Assembly (NCBI GenBank): GCA_028023455.1
Contig: JAQFVV010000021.1
Coordinates: 6,290,853 to 6,354,852 of the forward strand
Reading direction: 5' to 3'
Origin: Epiperipatus broadwayi
Lineage: Eukaryota; Onychophora; Udeonychophora; Euonychophora; Peripatidae
Length of the DNA: 64,000 nt
The first letter of the stretch is position 1. Every line of letters begins with the position of its first letter. Below the pieces are notes generated by a model that had not been told where the DNA came from, did no database searches, and was given only the letters and a program-made list of their open reading frames with translations. A program made the position numbers and the translations under genes. Positions 24,173-33,420 of this stretch are shown piece by piece.

Positions 24173-24591
24173 TTATCTTTTTCACATGTCTGTGGTCATA
24201 TGTATCAGTAGTATAAGATAGATTTGATAGTTGAAGGGAGCTTGAAAGTCTGTGTTCAAATTTCCTATAAATTACATCTAAACTTCAGGGATATAAAGCA
24301 TACCTGTATTTAAATATTACAGATTGAACATGTATCCTGCCAATATCTCTTCTATATATTTAAATACACAAGATCCTATACATGGGGGGTCAGAATGACA
24401 ATGTCAACATGGGCATGACAATAATATTGACATCATCAAGAGATGTGGGTGTTTCATCATCAGATTTTCAATGGTATGGAAAACTTAAGAGTTGGATGGT
24501 GTAGTAAATTGACACCTGTCCATTAAAGTTTGAAGATTTGATATCTTAATATAAACTGAGCCCTGATTATATATATGTGTGTGTCAGAGGT

Positions 24592-24652
24592 GATGATATG
24601 GTCCAACTGATGGGCTCCAGTTAAGCATGGAATATGTATATTGGAGATTATC
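24592..24652 (+). ncRNA. Degenerate hammerhead ribozyme, family B unit 2
   Basis: CCAA then CTGATGG (24607-24613) and GGAATATGTATATTGG downstream. Helix I CCAA/TTGG and distal GAT pairing are kept, but the first core box has A to G at its last base and the second reads GGAAT instead of GAAAT. Predicted inactive. It is useful mainly because it defines the tandem period. Confidence 0.6.
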
Positions 24653-25079
24653 TTTTCCCATGGGTGTGGTCATGTATATTGGTTGTATGAGATAGATTGG
24701 ATAACTGAAGAAATCTTGAAAAGTCTGGGTTCAAATTCCCTATAATTACATATATATATTTCATATCTGCTTAAATTTAATACTCAAAAATTGATCTCTC
24801 GCTATAATTTCCAATATTTCGATAATAGCTACTTTTTCACAAATGTTAATATATAACATATTGGCATGATTGAAAAATTTATAATTCATAATGATAATTA
24901 GAAGATGTATCAGCGTCCTATGCCTTTCTGTATTTGCTTTCTATATTTTCATTATGAACACTCATTTTATTTTGCTCTACACTATAGACAATTATTGTAA
25001 GCTTGAGCAATTAAGTATCAGTAGAGGTAGGTGCCATATTCAAATTCTCAGTCTAGTTTCAGTCTATTGGTCTTTCAAC

Positions 25080-26540
25080 GTAAATGAAATAAAATGATTA
25101 TCTTTTTGCCTGAAAATTTGTGATGATGATGGCATTCTCATCACATCATTTTCAAACTTTGCCAATTAATTGCATGATGGTCTGTCCATGTTCAATTCAG
25201 ATTCTCTAATTAACTCTTTTCTTCACATGCCATCTGAAAATTTAACTTATTTTATCCGTTCGTGTGTGGTCTTTTTCTAGATCTTTACAGTCTTTTGATA
25301 TCTAATTTAAAACTTCAGCTGTTTATCCATTATCATCTTTCCTAATAATATGTACCACCCAGAGCTTGAGTTCAGTTGCTTAATTCTTCCAATGAAATCA
25401 GGAATACCTGTTTGTTCTTTTATCCATATCTTTCATTCTTGACCTCTTCATTTTACTCCCAACATACATCACTCCATAGTTCATTGAGTGTTCTAAAATC
25501 TTTGAATTGTTCTACTGTTAAGTATCTAAATCTCAGCTCTATAAATAAGAATTGGTAAAACATCTATTAAAATATTCTTTTCAAACACAAAAACATTTTC
25601 CTTTTAATACTAAGTTACTTCTACAAAAACACTCAATCCAAGTTTAATTCTATGACCAGTTTTGTCATTTATAATTCCATCTATAGTAATACTGAGTCCA
25701 AGATATTTGTATTATGAACTTCTTCCTGTTCTTTGTCTTCTACTCTCTTACTTTCATCTAATAATTCTTGCAACCTTTTCTGAAGTACTGAATCATATTG
25801 TTTATCACCTTTTTAAAATATCAGTATAACTATTGCATTCTTTCAATCATTTGGTACATATTTATCATTTGAATATTTGGCATATACCTTTACCAACATT
25901 TCATGAAGATTTTTCTTTTCTTCATAGATTTAATTGCATTGTCTTAACTCATCATTTAAAATAAATGGTAAGAGATATTACTATAAAATTCTTTATAGAA
26001 TTCGTCCACAACATTTCAGATATTATCTTTATTTTTAGTAATAGTTTCATCTTTTCTTCTTATTGTTGACACAATTTCCTACCAATTAATATATCCCTTC
26101 CTTTATATACTGTAGTGTCTGAGTTGAAAATTTACTATTAGTACATTGCTATTTTATATGTACAGTTATTTTTTTTTATTTATTTTGCAATTCTTAATAA
26201 AGTATCTGCCATCTTCTTGATGATTTCAGTCAAGTCTAAATTATTTTCAAATCAATGAAATATAATATAAATCTTTATTATATAATAATAACAACTTGTA
26301 AATACATCACAGAAAAATTATTTTCAAAGTCTGTTAATATTTAAAAAGATTTTCAAGTTCTAATTTAAACTCATTGTAGTATTTCTAAAGGTTGGGAATA
26401 TAAATTGGTTAAAAAGTCTTTCTTAATTGTAAGTATGTTGGATTATTTTCGTTATCCAATATTAATTGTTAATCTTTTTTAGAAAAATTAATGCTTACTT
26501 TAAAGTTGATAAGATTAGAAATACCAGACACGCTTATACC
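25080..26540 (-). pseudogene. RTE-like LINE remnant: reverse-transcriptase linker and C-terminal part
   Basis: Reading the minus strand with frame changes, the piece near 26250-25960 resembles the segment between endonuclease and reverse transcriptase of RTE LINEs (LTEIIKKMADTLLRIAK, later VVDEFYKEFYSN). Nearer 25600-25090 the C-terminal region reads ATELKLWVVHIIRKDDNG, AEVLN.ISKDCKDLEKDHTR and RWHVKKRVN, matching the conserved C-terminal pattern of these LINEs (..KLxWxGHIxRxxDxRW..). The catalytic boxes between them are poorly preserved. It forms the downstream half of the element whose endonuclease remnant is at 27.2-28.3 kb; the family B retrozyme lies between them. Confidence 0.55.
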
Positions 26541-26544
26541 TGAA

Positions 26545-26885
26545 GCCTAATTATAAATATAGGGGATTTGAACTCAGACTTTCAAGCCCCTTCACTATGC
26601 ACACTATCTCATACTACTGATACACATGACCATACACATGCAAAAAAAAATAAACATCAATATATGTATTTTGTGCTAAACCAGCACTCATCAGTTGGTC
26701 CAGATTACCATCTCCCATACATAGATATATAATCAGTGTTCAGTTTATATTAAGATAGCAAATTCAACCTACTCCAACCTTCAACTCTTCAGCCATTTAC
26801 ACCATTGAAAATCTGATGATGAAAAGCCCAAATCCCATGCTGATCCCAATATTGTTGTTCCTATATTTTAAAGTTTATAAATGCA
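26545..26885 (-). mobile_element. Retrozyme family B, minus-strand copy
   Basis: On the minus strand the order is TTTTCATCATCAGATTTTC, GCTATCTTAATATAAACTG, GGGAGATGGTAATCTGGACC, the ribozyme core, CATGTGTATGGTCATGTG, AGTATGAGATAGTG, then GGGGCTTGAAAGTCTGAG and TTCAAATCCCCTAT. The same order is seen in the tandem copy at 24.0-24.8 kb, including the block upstream of the second unit, which confirms the unit. One unit and one ribozyme are present. It sits inside the RTE-like LINE remnant, so it inserted after that LINE. Confidence 0.7.
26658..26714 (-). ncRNA. Hammerhead ribozyme, family B, single core mutation
   Basis: CTGATGA at 26694-26688, a perfect five-pair stem II GTGCT/AGCAC with loop GGTTT, helix I CCAA/TTGA with most of the distal pairing kept, and helix III ATA-CA-TAT. 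The second box reads AAAA instead of GAAA, i.e. the invariant G12 is A, which is expected to abolish fast cleavage. Otherwise this is the best-preserved stem II of the family. Confidence 0.65.
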
Positions 26886-26949
26886 TTCAACTATTAGCAA
26901 AAGCACCCAGATTAGTTGTTGATGACACAATGCTTTGAGTGGTGCTACT

Positions 26950-27160
26950 TTTCTTCAGGTATGGATGGCACAACCAGTGACAGCATTAGTAAGGGAGTAG
27001 AACCCACAATCGATTCCATTGATAGTATTGTTATTTGCCAGGTTAGCATCATTTGAAAAAAAGATAAGAATAATATCAATCGAAATGTTGTTGTATATAC
27101 TAATCTGTATGCTATTACTAACAGCTAAATGTATTCGAAGGGTTTAAATATAGTTTGAAA
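26950..27160 (-). mobile_element. Probable tRNA-derived SINE (family 2), minus copy
   Basis: On the minus strand, GCTAACCTGGCAAATAAC is followed about 30 bases later by the B-box-like GTGGGTTCTACTCCC. The opposite flank (TATATACTAATCTGTATGC, TATTACTAACAGC) recurs with similar spacing near 28780 and near 50145, both next to B-box-like GTTCAATTCCC or GTTCAAATCTC words. A dispersed pol III SINE is the simplest reading, though the tRNA head is too eroded to assign. Confidence 0.45.
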
Positions 27161-27239
27161 TTCAAAAACACCACTTAATGTTAGATGATTGAAATAGTCC
27201 AATATATAATTACAATTATAATGCAACTATCACAGACTT

Positions 27240-28290
27240 TCAGACAGACATTTTTTTAAAAATAGCTTTTAGCTCTTCCTTTTGCAGTAATAGGTATCTA
27301 ATATCTCATTAGCTGATGATCACTTCCTTTCCTTCATGCTACAGTCTTGAAATATATATTGTCTATCTGACAAAACAATGTAATCTAATTCTGTTATATC
27401 TTTATTTAGATGCTTCCATCTCCATTTAATATTTTTTTATAGTAAATCTCAACTTTTTTCCATATGTCATAGCATTGGCTGGAAGGTGAATCCACAACCA
27501 TCTGCAACCAACTACTTGCTTGCAAGATGGCTGCAATGACCTCTCGGCTAACAATGCTTGAAGTCAACGAGTAGTTAAAAATTAATATTTTTTTTTTTTA
27601 AAATTCATAATGCACAGATTTTTTTTTTGCGAAATCAAGAAGACTATATCCTTTCTCATTTTTGTCAACATAAATAAATATACCCACAGCAATTTCTTCT
27701 ACAACACACCAATTTTAGTTTTTGAAATGTTTTTAAAAGCATTTCCTGCATACAAATAAAAATTCTCTATTTCTTCATCACAATGTGAACTTATTGCAGC
27801 ATAAACCTGGATTATCTATGTTTGGAACCTTTAACAGATTTGAATAAATATCAATTTCTAAAATATTGCCTTTCCACTTTTTATTTAGAATACACCCCAC
27901 ACCATTGTGCATTCAATGTTTGTGCTTCTATAGAAAAGTTATGACCACTCAACAATGCCCTATGTACTATTGTAGAATTTTTCTTTTAATTCTTGTAGTT
28001 TTCTTGATCTGTAGTTGTAGGTATCTAAACAACAGGTTGTTATCAATTGCATCCAGGGTCTATAATCAGGGCATTTTTAGAACCCTTCACATTTGGTCAT
28101 TAACTATTGATGAATTTACAGCTTCCAGAGCATAAAAACCACAATTTAATTTGTCTGTCATAGTTGCATATTTCTATTAAAAATGAACATCCACAAATTC
28201 AAATGCTATTTCAATTAAAAAAGAAAAATTGTTACTTCTTGATCTTCCTTAGTGGTAAAACACCAGTAAACATATGATAGTTGTAGATAT
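27240..28290 (-). pseudogene. RTE-like LINE remnant: endonuclease domain
   Basis: Minus-strand frames resemble the apurinic/apyrimidinic-type endonuclease of RTE LINEs in the expected order. Near 27960-27870 is a piece resembling the LFYSG...GVGFxLNKKWK block. Near 27800-27700 is IIQVYAAISSHCDEEIENFY (family pattern IIQVYAPTS...DEEIExFY). At about 27426-27320 is KWRWKHLNKDITELDYI then LSDRQYIFQD, matching the W.W....QIDYIL block near the end of the domain. Stops and frameshifts are frequent. The tRNA-like SINE at 27460-27575 is inserted between the last two blocks. Continues toward the reverse-transcriptase remnant at lower coordinates. Confidence 0.6.
27460..27575 (-). mobile_element. tRNA-derived SINE (family 1), minus copy
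   Basis: Reverse complement shares TTGTTAGCCGAGAGGTCAT, CTTGCAAGCAAGTAGTTGGT and GATGCTATGACATATG-like ends with the copy at 700-810. The B-box is altered (GGATTCACCTTCC region), so transcription is doubtful. It lies within the LINE endonuclease remnant. Confidence 0.7.
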
Positions 28291-28940
28291 ATGGTGCTTG
28301 TTTACAATATGAATAATAACATAGTAATAACAGTTATAACAAGAACATAAGAAATGGCCGTAGAAATTTGTCCTGCTCAGTTCTTCTAAGATCTCAAAAA
28401 AGAATCAAAAGCTCTCTCAATTAATAGAAACTCAACTTGCATTTAAATGTTGAACTATTTCAATTATCTGGCTTTAACTGTTAAATATTTTTAGAAAAAG
28501 GCTAATTTTCTTAAACTTTTAAACTACATTCAATTATTAGTAATAACATAAAGGTTATATAATTTAATAGACTTTCTTGAGTGACCTTGTTGGGAATTGA
28601 ACTTATGACTTTTTGACATGAATAGTAAATAATAGTCAAATTGGTCAGAGTGTAACCTTAAATTCAATATTCATGAAACTAAAGGTTACCAGTTCAATTC
28701 CCATGCAAGTACAGTGCTGAATCAGGACAGGAACTGCTGAAGAAGAGGGACCAATAATGCAAATCAAAACATAGTATTATTTATTAACATGTGTATTATT
28801 ACTAACAGCATTTAACAATTAAAACTAGATAATAGAAATAATCCAATTACAAAAAATAATTACTATGCTAGCTATTAACATATGTGATAAAATAATTTCT
28901 TCAGGTTTTAACCAGGAGACAGACTCACTAAAGTTTTATT
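28291..28940. other. AT-rich stretch with two opposed SINE-like fragments
   Basis: Near 28585 a minus-strand B-box-like AAGTTCAATTCCC and near 28690 a plus-strand CAGTTCAATTCCC face each other, each with a tRNA-like A-box word (GGTCAGAGTGTAACC on plus). Together with the AACATGTGTATTATTACTAA tail near 28790 this looks like an inverted pair of SINE family 2 copies. No protein gene. Confidence 0.4.
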
Positions 28941-28944
28941 AAAA

Positions 28945-29265
28945 CAGGCAAAACTCTCCATGCGTAGTGCCACTCAGTGCAAGCCCAAGTAATCAATGGA
29001 TGCCAGAAGGCTTGTGCATAAAATCCCTATCTAATGCCTACTCATCTAATATCCCCAGACTAGTTTCTAGCTTGTGGCTTTCATCAGTGATATCAGTGGG
29101 GATATTGTATGAGTAGGCACTAGATAGGGATTTTAAGCCCAAGCCTTCTGGTATCCATTGATTACTCTGTTTAGCACAGGTGGCACTACTGTATAGAGAG
29201 TTTTTCCTGTTTTAATAACAGTTAGGAGCAAGCATTAGAAATGGTGATCATGTGATGTAAAGTTT
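28945..29265. mobile_element. Foldback repeat family C, copy 6 (well preserved)
   Basis: The left arm reads AAACAGGCAAAACTCTCC, GTAGTGCCACTCAGTGC, AGTAATCAATGGATGCC, AAAATCCCTATCTAATGCC, ATCCCCAGACTAGTTTC. The right arm mirrors it: GGGGATATTGTATGAGTAGG, ACTAGATAGGGATTTT, GGTATCCATTGATTACTC, GTGGCACTACTG, GAGTTTTTCCTGTTTTAA, then AATGGTGATCATGTGATG. The centre is deleted, leaving an arm-to-arm junction near GATATCAGTGGGGATA. No coding frame. Confidence 0.8.
29053..29092 (-). ncRNA. Hammerhead-like ribozyme core, family C
   Basis: Minus strand: CTGATGA at 29087-29081, stem II AGC-CACAA-GCT, GAAA at 29067-29064, palindrome ACTAGT (29064-29059), C at 29058, then TGGGG. Both core boxes and the cleavage C are intact. 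The 5' strand of helix I was lost with the central deletion (ATATCA in place of TCCTCA), so cleavage would be impaired. Confidence 0.5.
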
Positions 29266-29879
29266 TATTAAGTACTTTCAGTCTTCTACTAGATTTGACA
29301 GTCACTCATTAGGTATGTAATTTATGGTATATATTTGACTACAACTACATAAATCAAAGATTATTAAATTCCATTCCTGGAGAAAATATGTTTAGTAAAC
29401 ATGGATAATCCAATGGTGATGAATAAATTATATTAATACTATATATTCCGTAGTGTAATATTATAACAATCATTAATTAAAAATAAAAATCATATTCAAA
29501 TGTTTTTCTTTTTTTTAATTATTTATAGTAAAATGTTTGACTATGTTTTCTAATTGTAAGTACTGTATTTTAGTAACATATTTAAGTCTGATGATGGCCT
29601 CAAATATATCTGAAATATCTAATGTTGACATTAAAAACACTTCAGAAGTATTTTTAAAAGATGCTTAATTATTACTTTGACATGAATTAATTTTAGTTTG
29701 TGCTGCAATGTCAAAATGTAGATTTGTGAAAATATTAAATTATTCCGAGAGGTGGTAACTTAGGATTGCTAAAGAATTATGGTTCAGCCAAAATTGTAGC
29801 TTGGAAGTCAGTTTACTTTTTTAATGTATTTACTTACATATTTCAAGAGATTTTGTGCTGGAATAGACGTTTTTAAAAC
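29266..29879. other. Unassigned stretch with one degenerate ribozyme-like word
   Basis: At 29588-29594 CTGATGA is followed by TGGCCTCAAATATATCT and GAAATATC, a spacing like a hammerhead, but the stem does not close. Probably an eroded Penelope-like end. Otherwise nothing recognised. Confidence 0.35.
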
Positions 29880-30315
29880 AGTAGAAAACTCTTCATATAA
29901 TAGTACTATCCAGTGTAAGCCTGAATGCAAAAAGATTTGTGCGTAAAATCCCTATCTAGTACCTACTCATCCAATATCCCCAGACTAGTTTCTAGCTGTG
30001 GCTTTTATCATTGAGGATCTTTGGACTCAAAGCTTTACAGTTAGCTAAAAAAGTAAAAGGTGGTTTCTGGGGGGATGGTGCATTAAACCCTAAGATCTAG
30101 GTGCAGTGCTCTGATCCAAGGCTCCTCACTGATGAAGGCCACAAGCCAGAAACTAGTCTAGGGATACTGGATGAGTAGGTACTAGATAGGGATTTTTTTG
30201 GACAAACCTATTTGCATCCATTGATTACTAAGGCTTGCGATGGATGGCACGATTGTATTGAACATCCATTGATTATTAAACTTGCAATAAACATGTAAAA
30301 TTTTGATCATGTAAT
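29880..30315. mobile_element. Foldback repeat family C, copy 7 (longest interior)
   Basis: The left arm (GTAGAAAACTCTTCAT, GTACTATCCAGTGTAAGCC, AAAATCCCTATCTAGTACC, ATCCCCAGACTAGTTTCTAG) and the right arm (GAAACTAGTCTAGGGATACT, GTACTAGATAGGGATTTTT, GCATCCATTGATTACT) mirror each other. The centre holds TTAAACCCTAAGATCTAGG, which is the family's inner segment. The outer right end reads TTTGATCATGTAATGTTTAA. The plus-strand right arm carries the best family C ribozyme in the window. Confidence 0.8.
30123..30164 (+). ncRNA. Hammerhead-like ribozyme, family C (best copy)
   Basis: TCCTCA (30123-30128), CTGATGA (30129-30135), stem II A-GGC-CACAA-GCC-A, GAAA (30149-30152), palindromic helix III ACTAGT (30152-30157), C at 30158, then TAGGGA. 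Helix I pairs TCCTCA with TAGGGA at five of six positions; the family consensus TGGGGA pairs at all six. The A opposite A at the base of stem II departs from the usual G-C pair. As helix III is its own complement, a two-copy (dimeric) fold is more plausible than a monomer. Activity is untested. Confidence 0.6.
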
Positions 30316-30833
30316 GTTTAATGGTTTCATAAAAATTTTTGTCATATCTAAATTCAAAATCTAAAGAATTCATAAGAGAATATGATAAAATGTATAATAT
30401 ATAAGAATTAAAAATTTGAAATTAGACTGTCATATGTATTATTTTAAAGTAATTTACAACACAGTTACATACAGTCTTAGAAAAAGTATGTTTGTAATGA
30501 ATTTAGAATTTATGCTTACTATTCATAAAAGTTAACCTCACATAACATCACTGGTACATATAAATATAAACTTGGAATGCACAAAAATGATTTTATGGCT
30601 TATATCAAATACTATGCAGACTTATAATCTGTTAAAAATGTTGATTATGTAAATCCAAAGATATTTAGAATGACAAATAAATGAAATGGTTACCTTACAT
30701 TTATTTGTAATACTACTTAATCCACACATATATTTATATACTATTTGTAGGTAAATTGGTCTTCTTAAAAAAATCAGTTAAGGAGAAGACAATACTTATC
30801 AGAAAAAAATGGGACATATGTAATCTTTTATAC
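30316..30833. other. Unassigned AT-rich stretch
   Basis: No gene or assignable repeat was recognised. Confidence 0.4.
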
Positions 30834-32335
30834 ACTTGGTTCTCTTTTTATGTGGTAGATAGATTCCACAAAAAACCCACATAAAAGAAATCACACAAAA
30901 ATAGACTTAACTTATATTGAAAAATGTGGGATACATTCTATAATTTTCAAAAATCACATAAAAGCAAAGCAGCAAGTTAAAATTACTTTAAAATTTGCAT
31001 ATGACTACTAAATAAATTTCAAATACTTGGAAAAAATTAATACAAGACAAACTTTTTTTAATAACTATTTAATTTTATTCAAAACAATGTTTTTATGTGT
31101 AATTTATTTTACATTTTTTCATATATATTTTAATCATTATCACTATTTGACAATATGCAGGTATGTTTGTGTACTGATAAGGAATCAGATTCATCATAAG
31201 AAGAAATACAATTAGCACCAGCTGCAGTCTCATGCTGTGTTTAATTAACCAAACAGGTACATCAACTGAAAATTTTCATTCACAGCTTCAAGTCACTCTA
31301 AAAATGTCAATTTTTGCTTTATCACAGTGAATTTACAGTCTTTTTAAAGCTTAAAATGTACCCTAAGGTGCTGATTTGTTGTTGATCATTTTGAACCAAA
31401 GGGAGCAGTTGACAAGAATTTTAAGTTCTGTTTTGATATTCAAAATGAAAATGTATATTTTAGAGTATTTTTTTTGTATTTTTTTTTTACATATTATAAA
31501 TTATTTTGATAAAATATGCTGAAAATATAATTATTTTAGAAAATAGTTAATATTTTAGTAAAAATTCTTTACTTTTACACAAATGTAAATTGAGAAAGAA
31601 ATCAACTATGTATACAGCATTTTCTAATATATTATGAATGCTCTTTTTAGGTTCTCTGCTATAGAATATTTTTATAATTATAAATAGAAATTTATTTTTG
31701 AAAAACTTTCATTCACTTTCATAATTTGACAAATTATTAATTAGTTTTTTACAAACGAATTTAATATTAAAAGACAAATTTATTTTTATTGCTGATTCTG
31801 TAATTGAACCAATCAAAAGTTTAAAGCTTTAATTCACTCAGCCAATAAAGATTTTTCAGTCTAAAAGTTAATGGCTTTCTGTTGATGATGTAATCAGTAA
31901 GTAACTTTGAGATGATGATTTTACTAATTGTTTATGAAGCTTGCAATATCCAGACATAGCAACTATTTAGCTTTTATTGGAATTTAAGAGCTCATTCATA
32001 GTTTATGTCATTAATAAGAAAATAATTGTCCAATTGATTAAAAAGTTGAAGGCTTTCTCAAATCATTTTTACTGTGAAACTAACAGCTTCCACTTCTGTT
32101 TCATTATCTTTTTCTAAATCTTCTACAGTATCTAAATTTCTTGCCAAACCTTTTTCCAACAGGCATTTAAAGTATGTAAAATATAATGTGTGTATATAAA
32201 ATGGGAAATCCTGATTTTAAGTGAAATATGAACTTCTTTATTGCATAAAAAAAACACATAAAAAGATATTAAGAAGAAACATGAATTGCATAACTTCAAA
32301 TTTGCATTAAAAAATCCACACAAAAAGAGACCCAG
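30834..32335. mobile_element. Possible non-autonomous DNA transposon with short TIRs
   Basis: ACTTGGTTCTCTTTTTATG..GG at 30834-30855 is matched in reverse at 32316-32335 (CCACACAAAAAGAGACCC). Inside each end are further similar words (CCACATAAAAGAAATCACAC near 30880; AACACATAAAAAG near 32252). The style (ends with GG.TCTCTTTTT.TGTGG and repeated CACATAAA inner words) recalls pogo/Tigger-like ends, but no transposase frame was found in the 1.5 kb and no TA duplication could be fixed. It could also be chance similarity in AT-rich DNA. Confidence 0.35.
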
Positions 32336-32519
32336 ATGTAATAGTAAATTCCACTGCAAAAACTACAATATCTATCTTGATAACTGATTCATAGAATTAT
32401 CTATACACTGCTTTAAAAAAATTTAAACAATGTTGGCTTTTATTTAATATAAATTTCCATTCAAAGAGTCTCATATTTTTTTACTCACAATAATAACACA
32501 TTCTCATCATCAATGTAAT

Positions 32520-33420
32520 AAGTATTATCATCAGTATTTTTTACCATTATTAATCCACTGCAGGATAGCCTTTTCAAATTTACTGATTTCCCTGATCTAT
32601 AGATTCCCATTTCACATGTAGTCTATTTCTAAATCTTTCATAATCTTTTAGGATCCAATTTAAGAACTTCTACATCTGCTTTTTATTATTTTTTCAAACA
32701 ACATAACCAGACTAGCTTTATTTCAGCATCCTAAGTCTTTCAATGATGTCACTAGTATAATCTTTTTCTTTTAAATATGCATTTCTCACTCTTCTCTTAA
32801 ACATGTCTTCATATTTATTTGTAAAAACTGGTAAATTACACTTATTAAAACCATTATATTATATCATGCAATTATATTTTAACATTATGTTATTTCTACC
32901 AAAAGCACTCCATCCAAGTCCAGACAGAGTTAATTTTATCCATTAGGTACTTATTTATGTATGAAAAATATGAACAATATGTTTATAATTATTAACATTT
33001 ATTGAGAAATTTAGCATTTATTTTTAATCTTACTTTCACCTGCTACCTTTTGTAGCACTTCCTAAAATTCTATGGCATTATTTGCAAGATTATCTGAGAA
33101 ATGTAAATGGCTTTAATTACTTTTTATTCCCTTAACTTCCCACTTTAATCAACAAAATAGTTTTCTTAAAACTGCTATACAACATGGTACATGGAGTAAT
33201 CCTATCACAAAACTAGTATCAATATTAATTTCCTTAGTATTATAATATGATAAGATCATTGTTGTTGCATTTTGACAAGTATTCTTCAAAATTTAAAAAT
33301 AGGTTTATATTTTGATGTTGCAAAGCTTTAATGAAAGTTTACAGAGTCAAAATGTCATTCAACACCTGAAAATCCAAAACAGAGGTAATTCATTTTCATT
33401 GTTTTCCCCTTATAAGTTGT
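32520..33420 (-). pseudogene. Second RTE-like LINE remnant (reverse transcriptase to C-terminus)
   Basis: On the minus strand, near 33200-33040 the frame resembles the end of the palm: TAVLRKLFC, LKWEVKGIK and SHLHFSDNLANNAIEF, where FSDN stands at the place of the catalytic FADD box. It continues with EVLQKVAGESKI and INAKFLNKC-like words, then near 32930 LGWSAFGRNNIML, near 32800 KRRVRNAYLKEKDY then DIIERLRMLK, and ends at about 32590 with RFRNRLHVKWESIDQ. This is the conserved RTE C-terminal order (LGWSAFGR ... VIERIAKLKWxWAGHI ... RWxDDI). The second catalytic Asp is changed to Asn and there are several stops, so it is dead. Confidence 0.6.

Larger units (their letters stand above)
23930..24765 (+). 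mobile_element. Retrozyme family B: tandem dimer preceded by an inverted 3' half
   Basis: Two forward units follow each other. Unit 1 begins near 24051 (AAGTTTGAAAATTTGC, AATATAAACTGAGCACTG) with its ribozyme core at 24128. Unit 2 begins near 24527 (AAGTTTGAAGATTTG, AATATAAACTGAGCCCTG) with its core at 24607. The core-to-core period is 479 bp. Each ends with CTTGAAA(A)GTCTG and TTCAAATT(T)CCCTAT. In front, 23930-24050 is the 3' half in reverse (GGATTTGAACCCAGAC... CAATATAC), breaking off just at the ribozyme. Tandem ribozyme units are the hallmark of retrozymes, whose transcripts self-cleave to monomers and are circularised. No protein is encoded. Confidence 0.7.

Noticed and set aside
29588-29620. 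CTGATGA followed by GAAA as a further hammerhead
   Set aside because: The intervening bases do not form a stem and no helix I or III is evident; kept only as a possible eroded copy.
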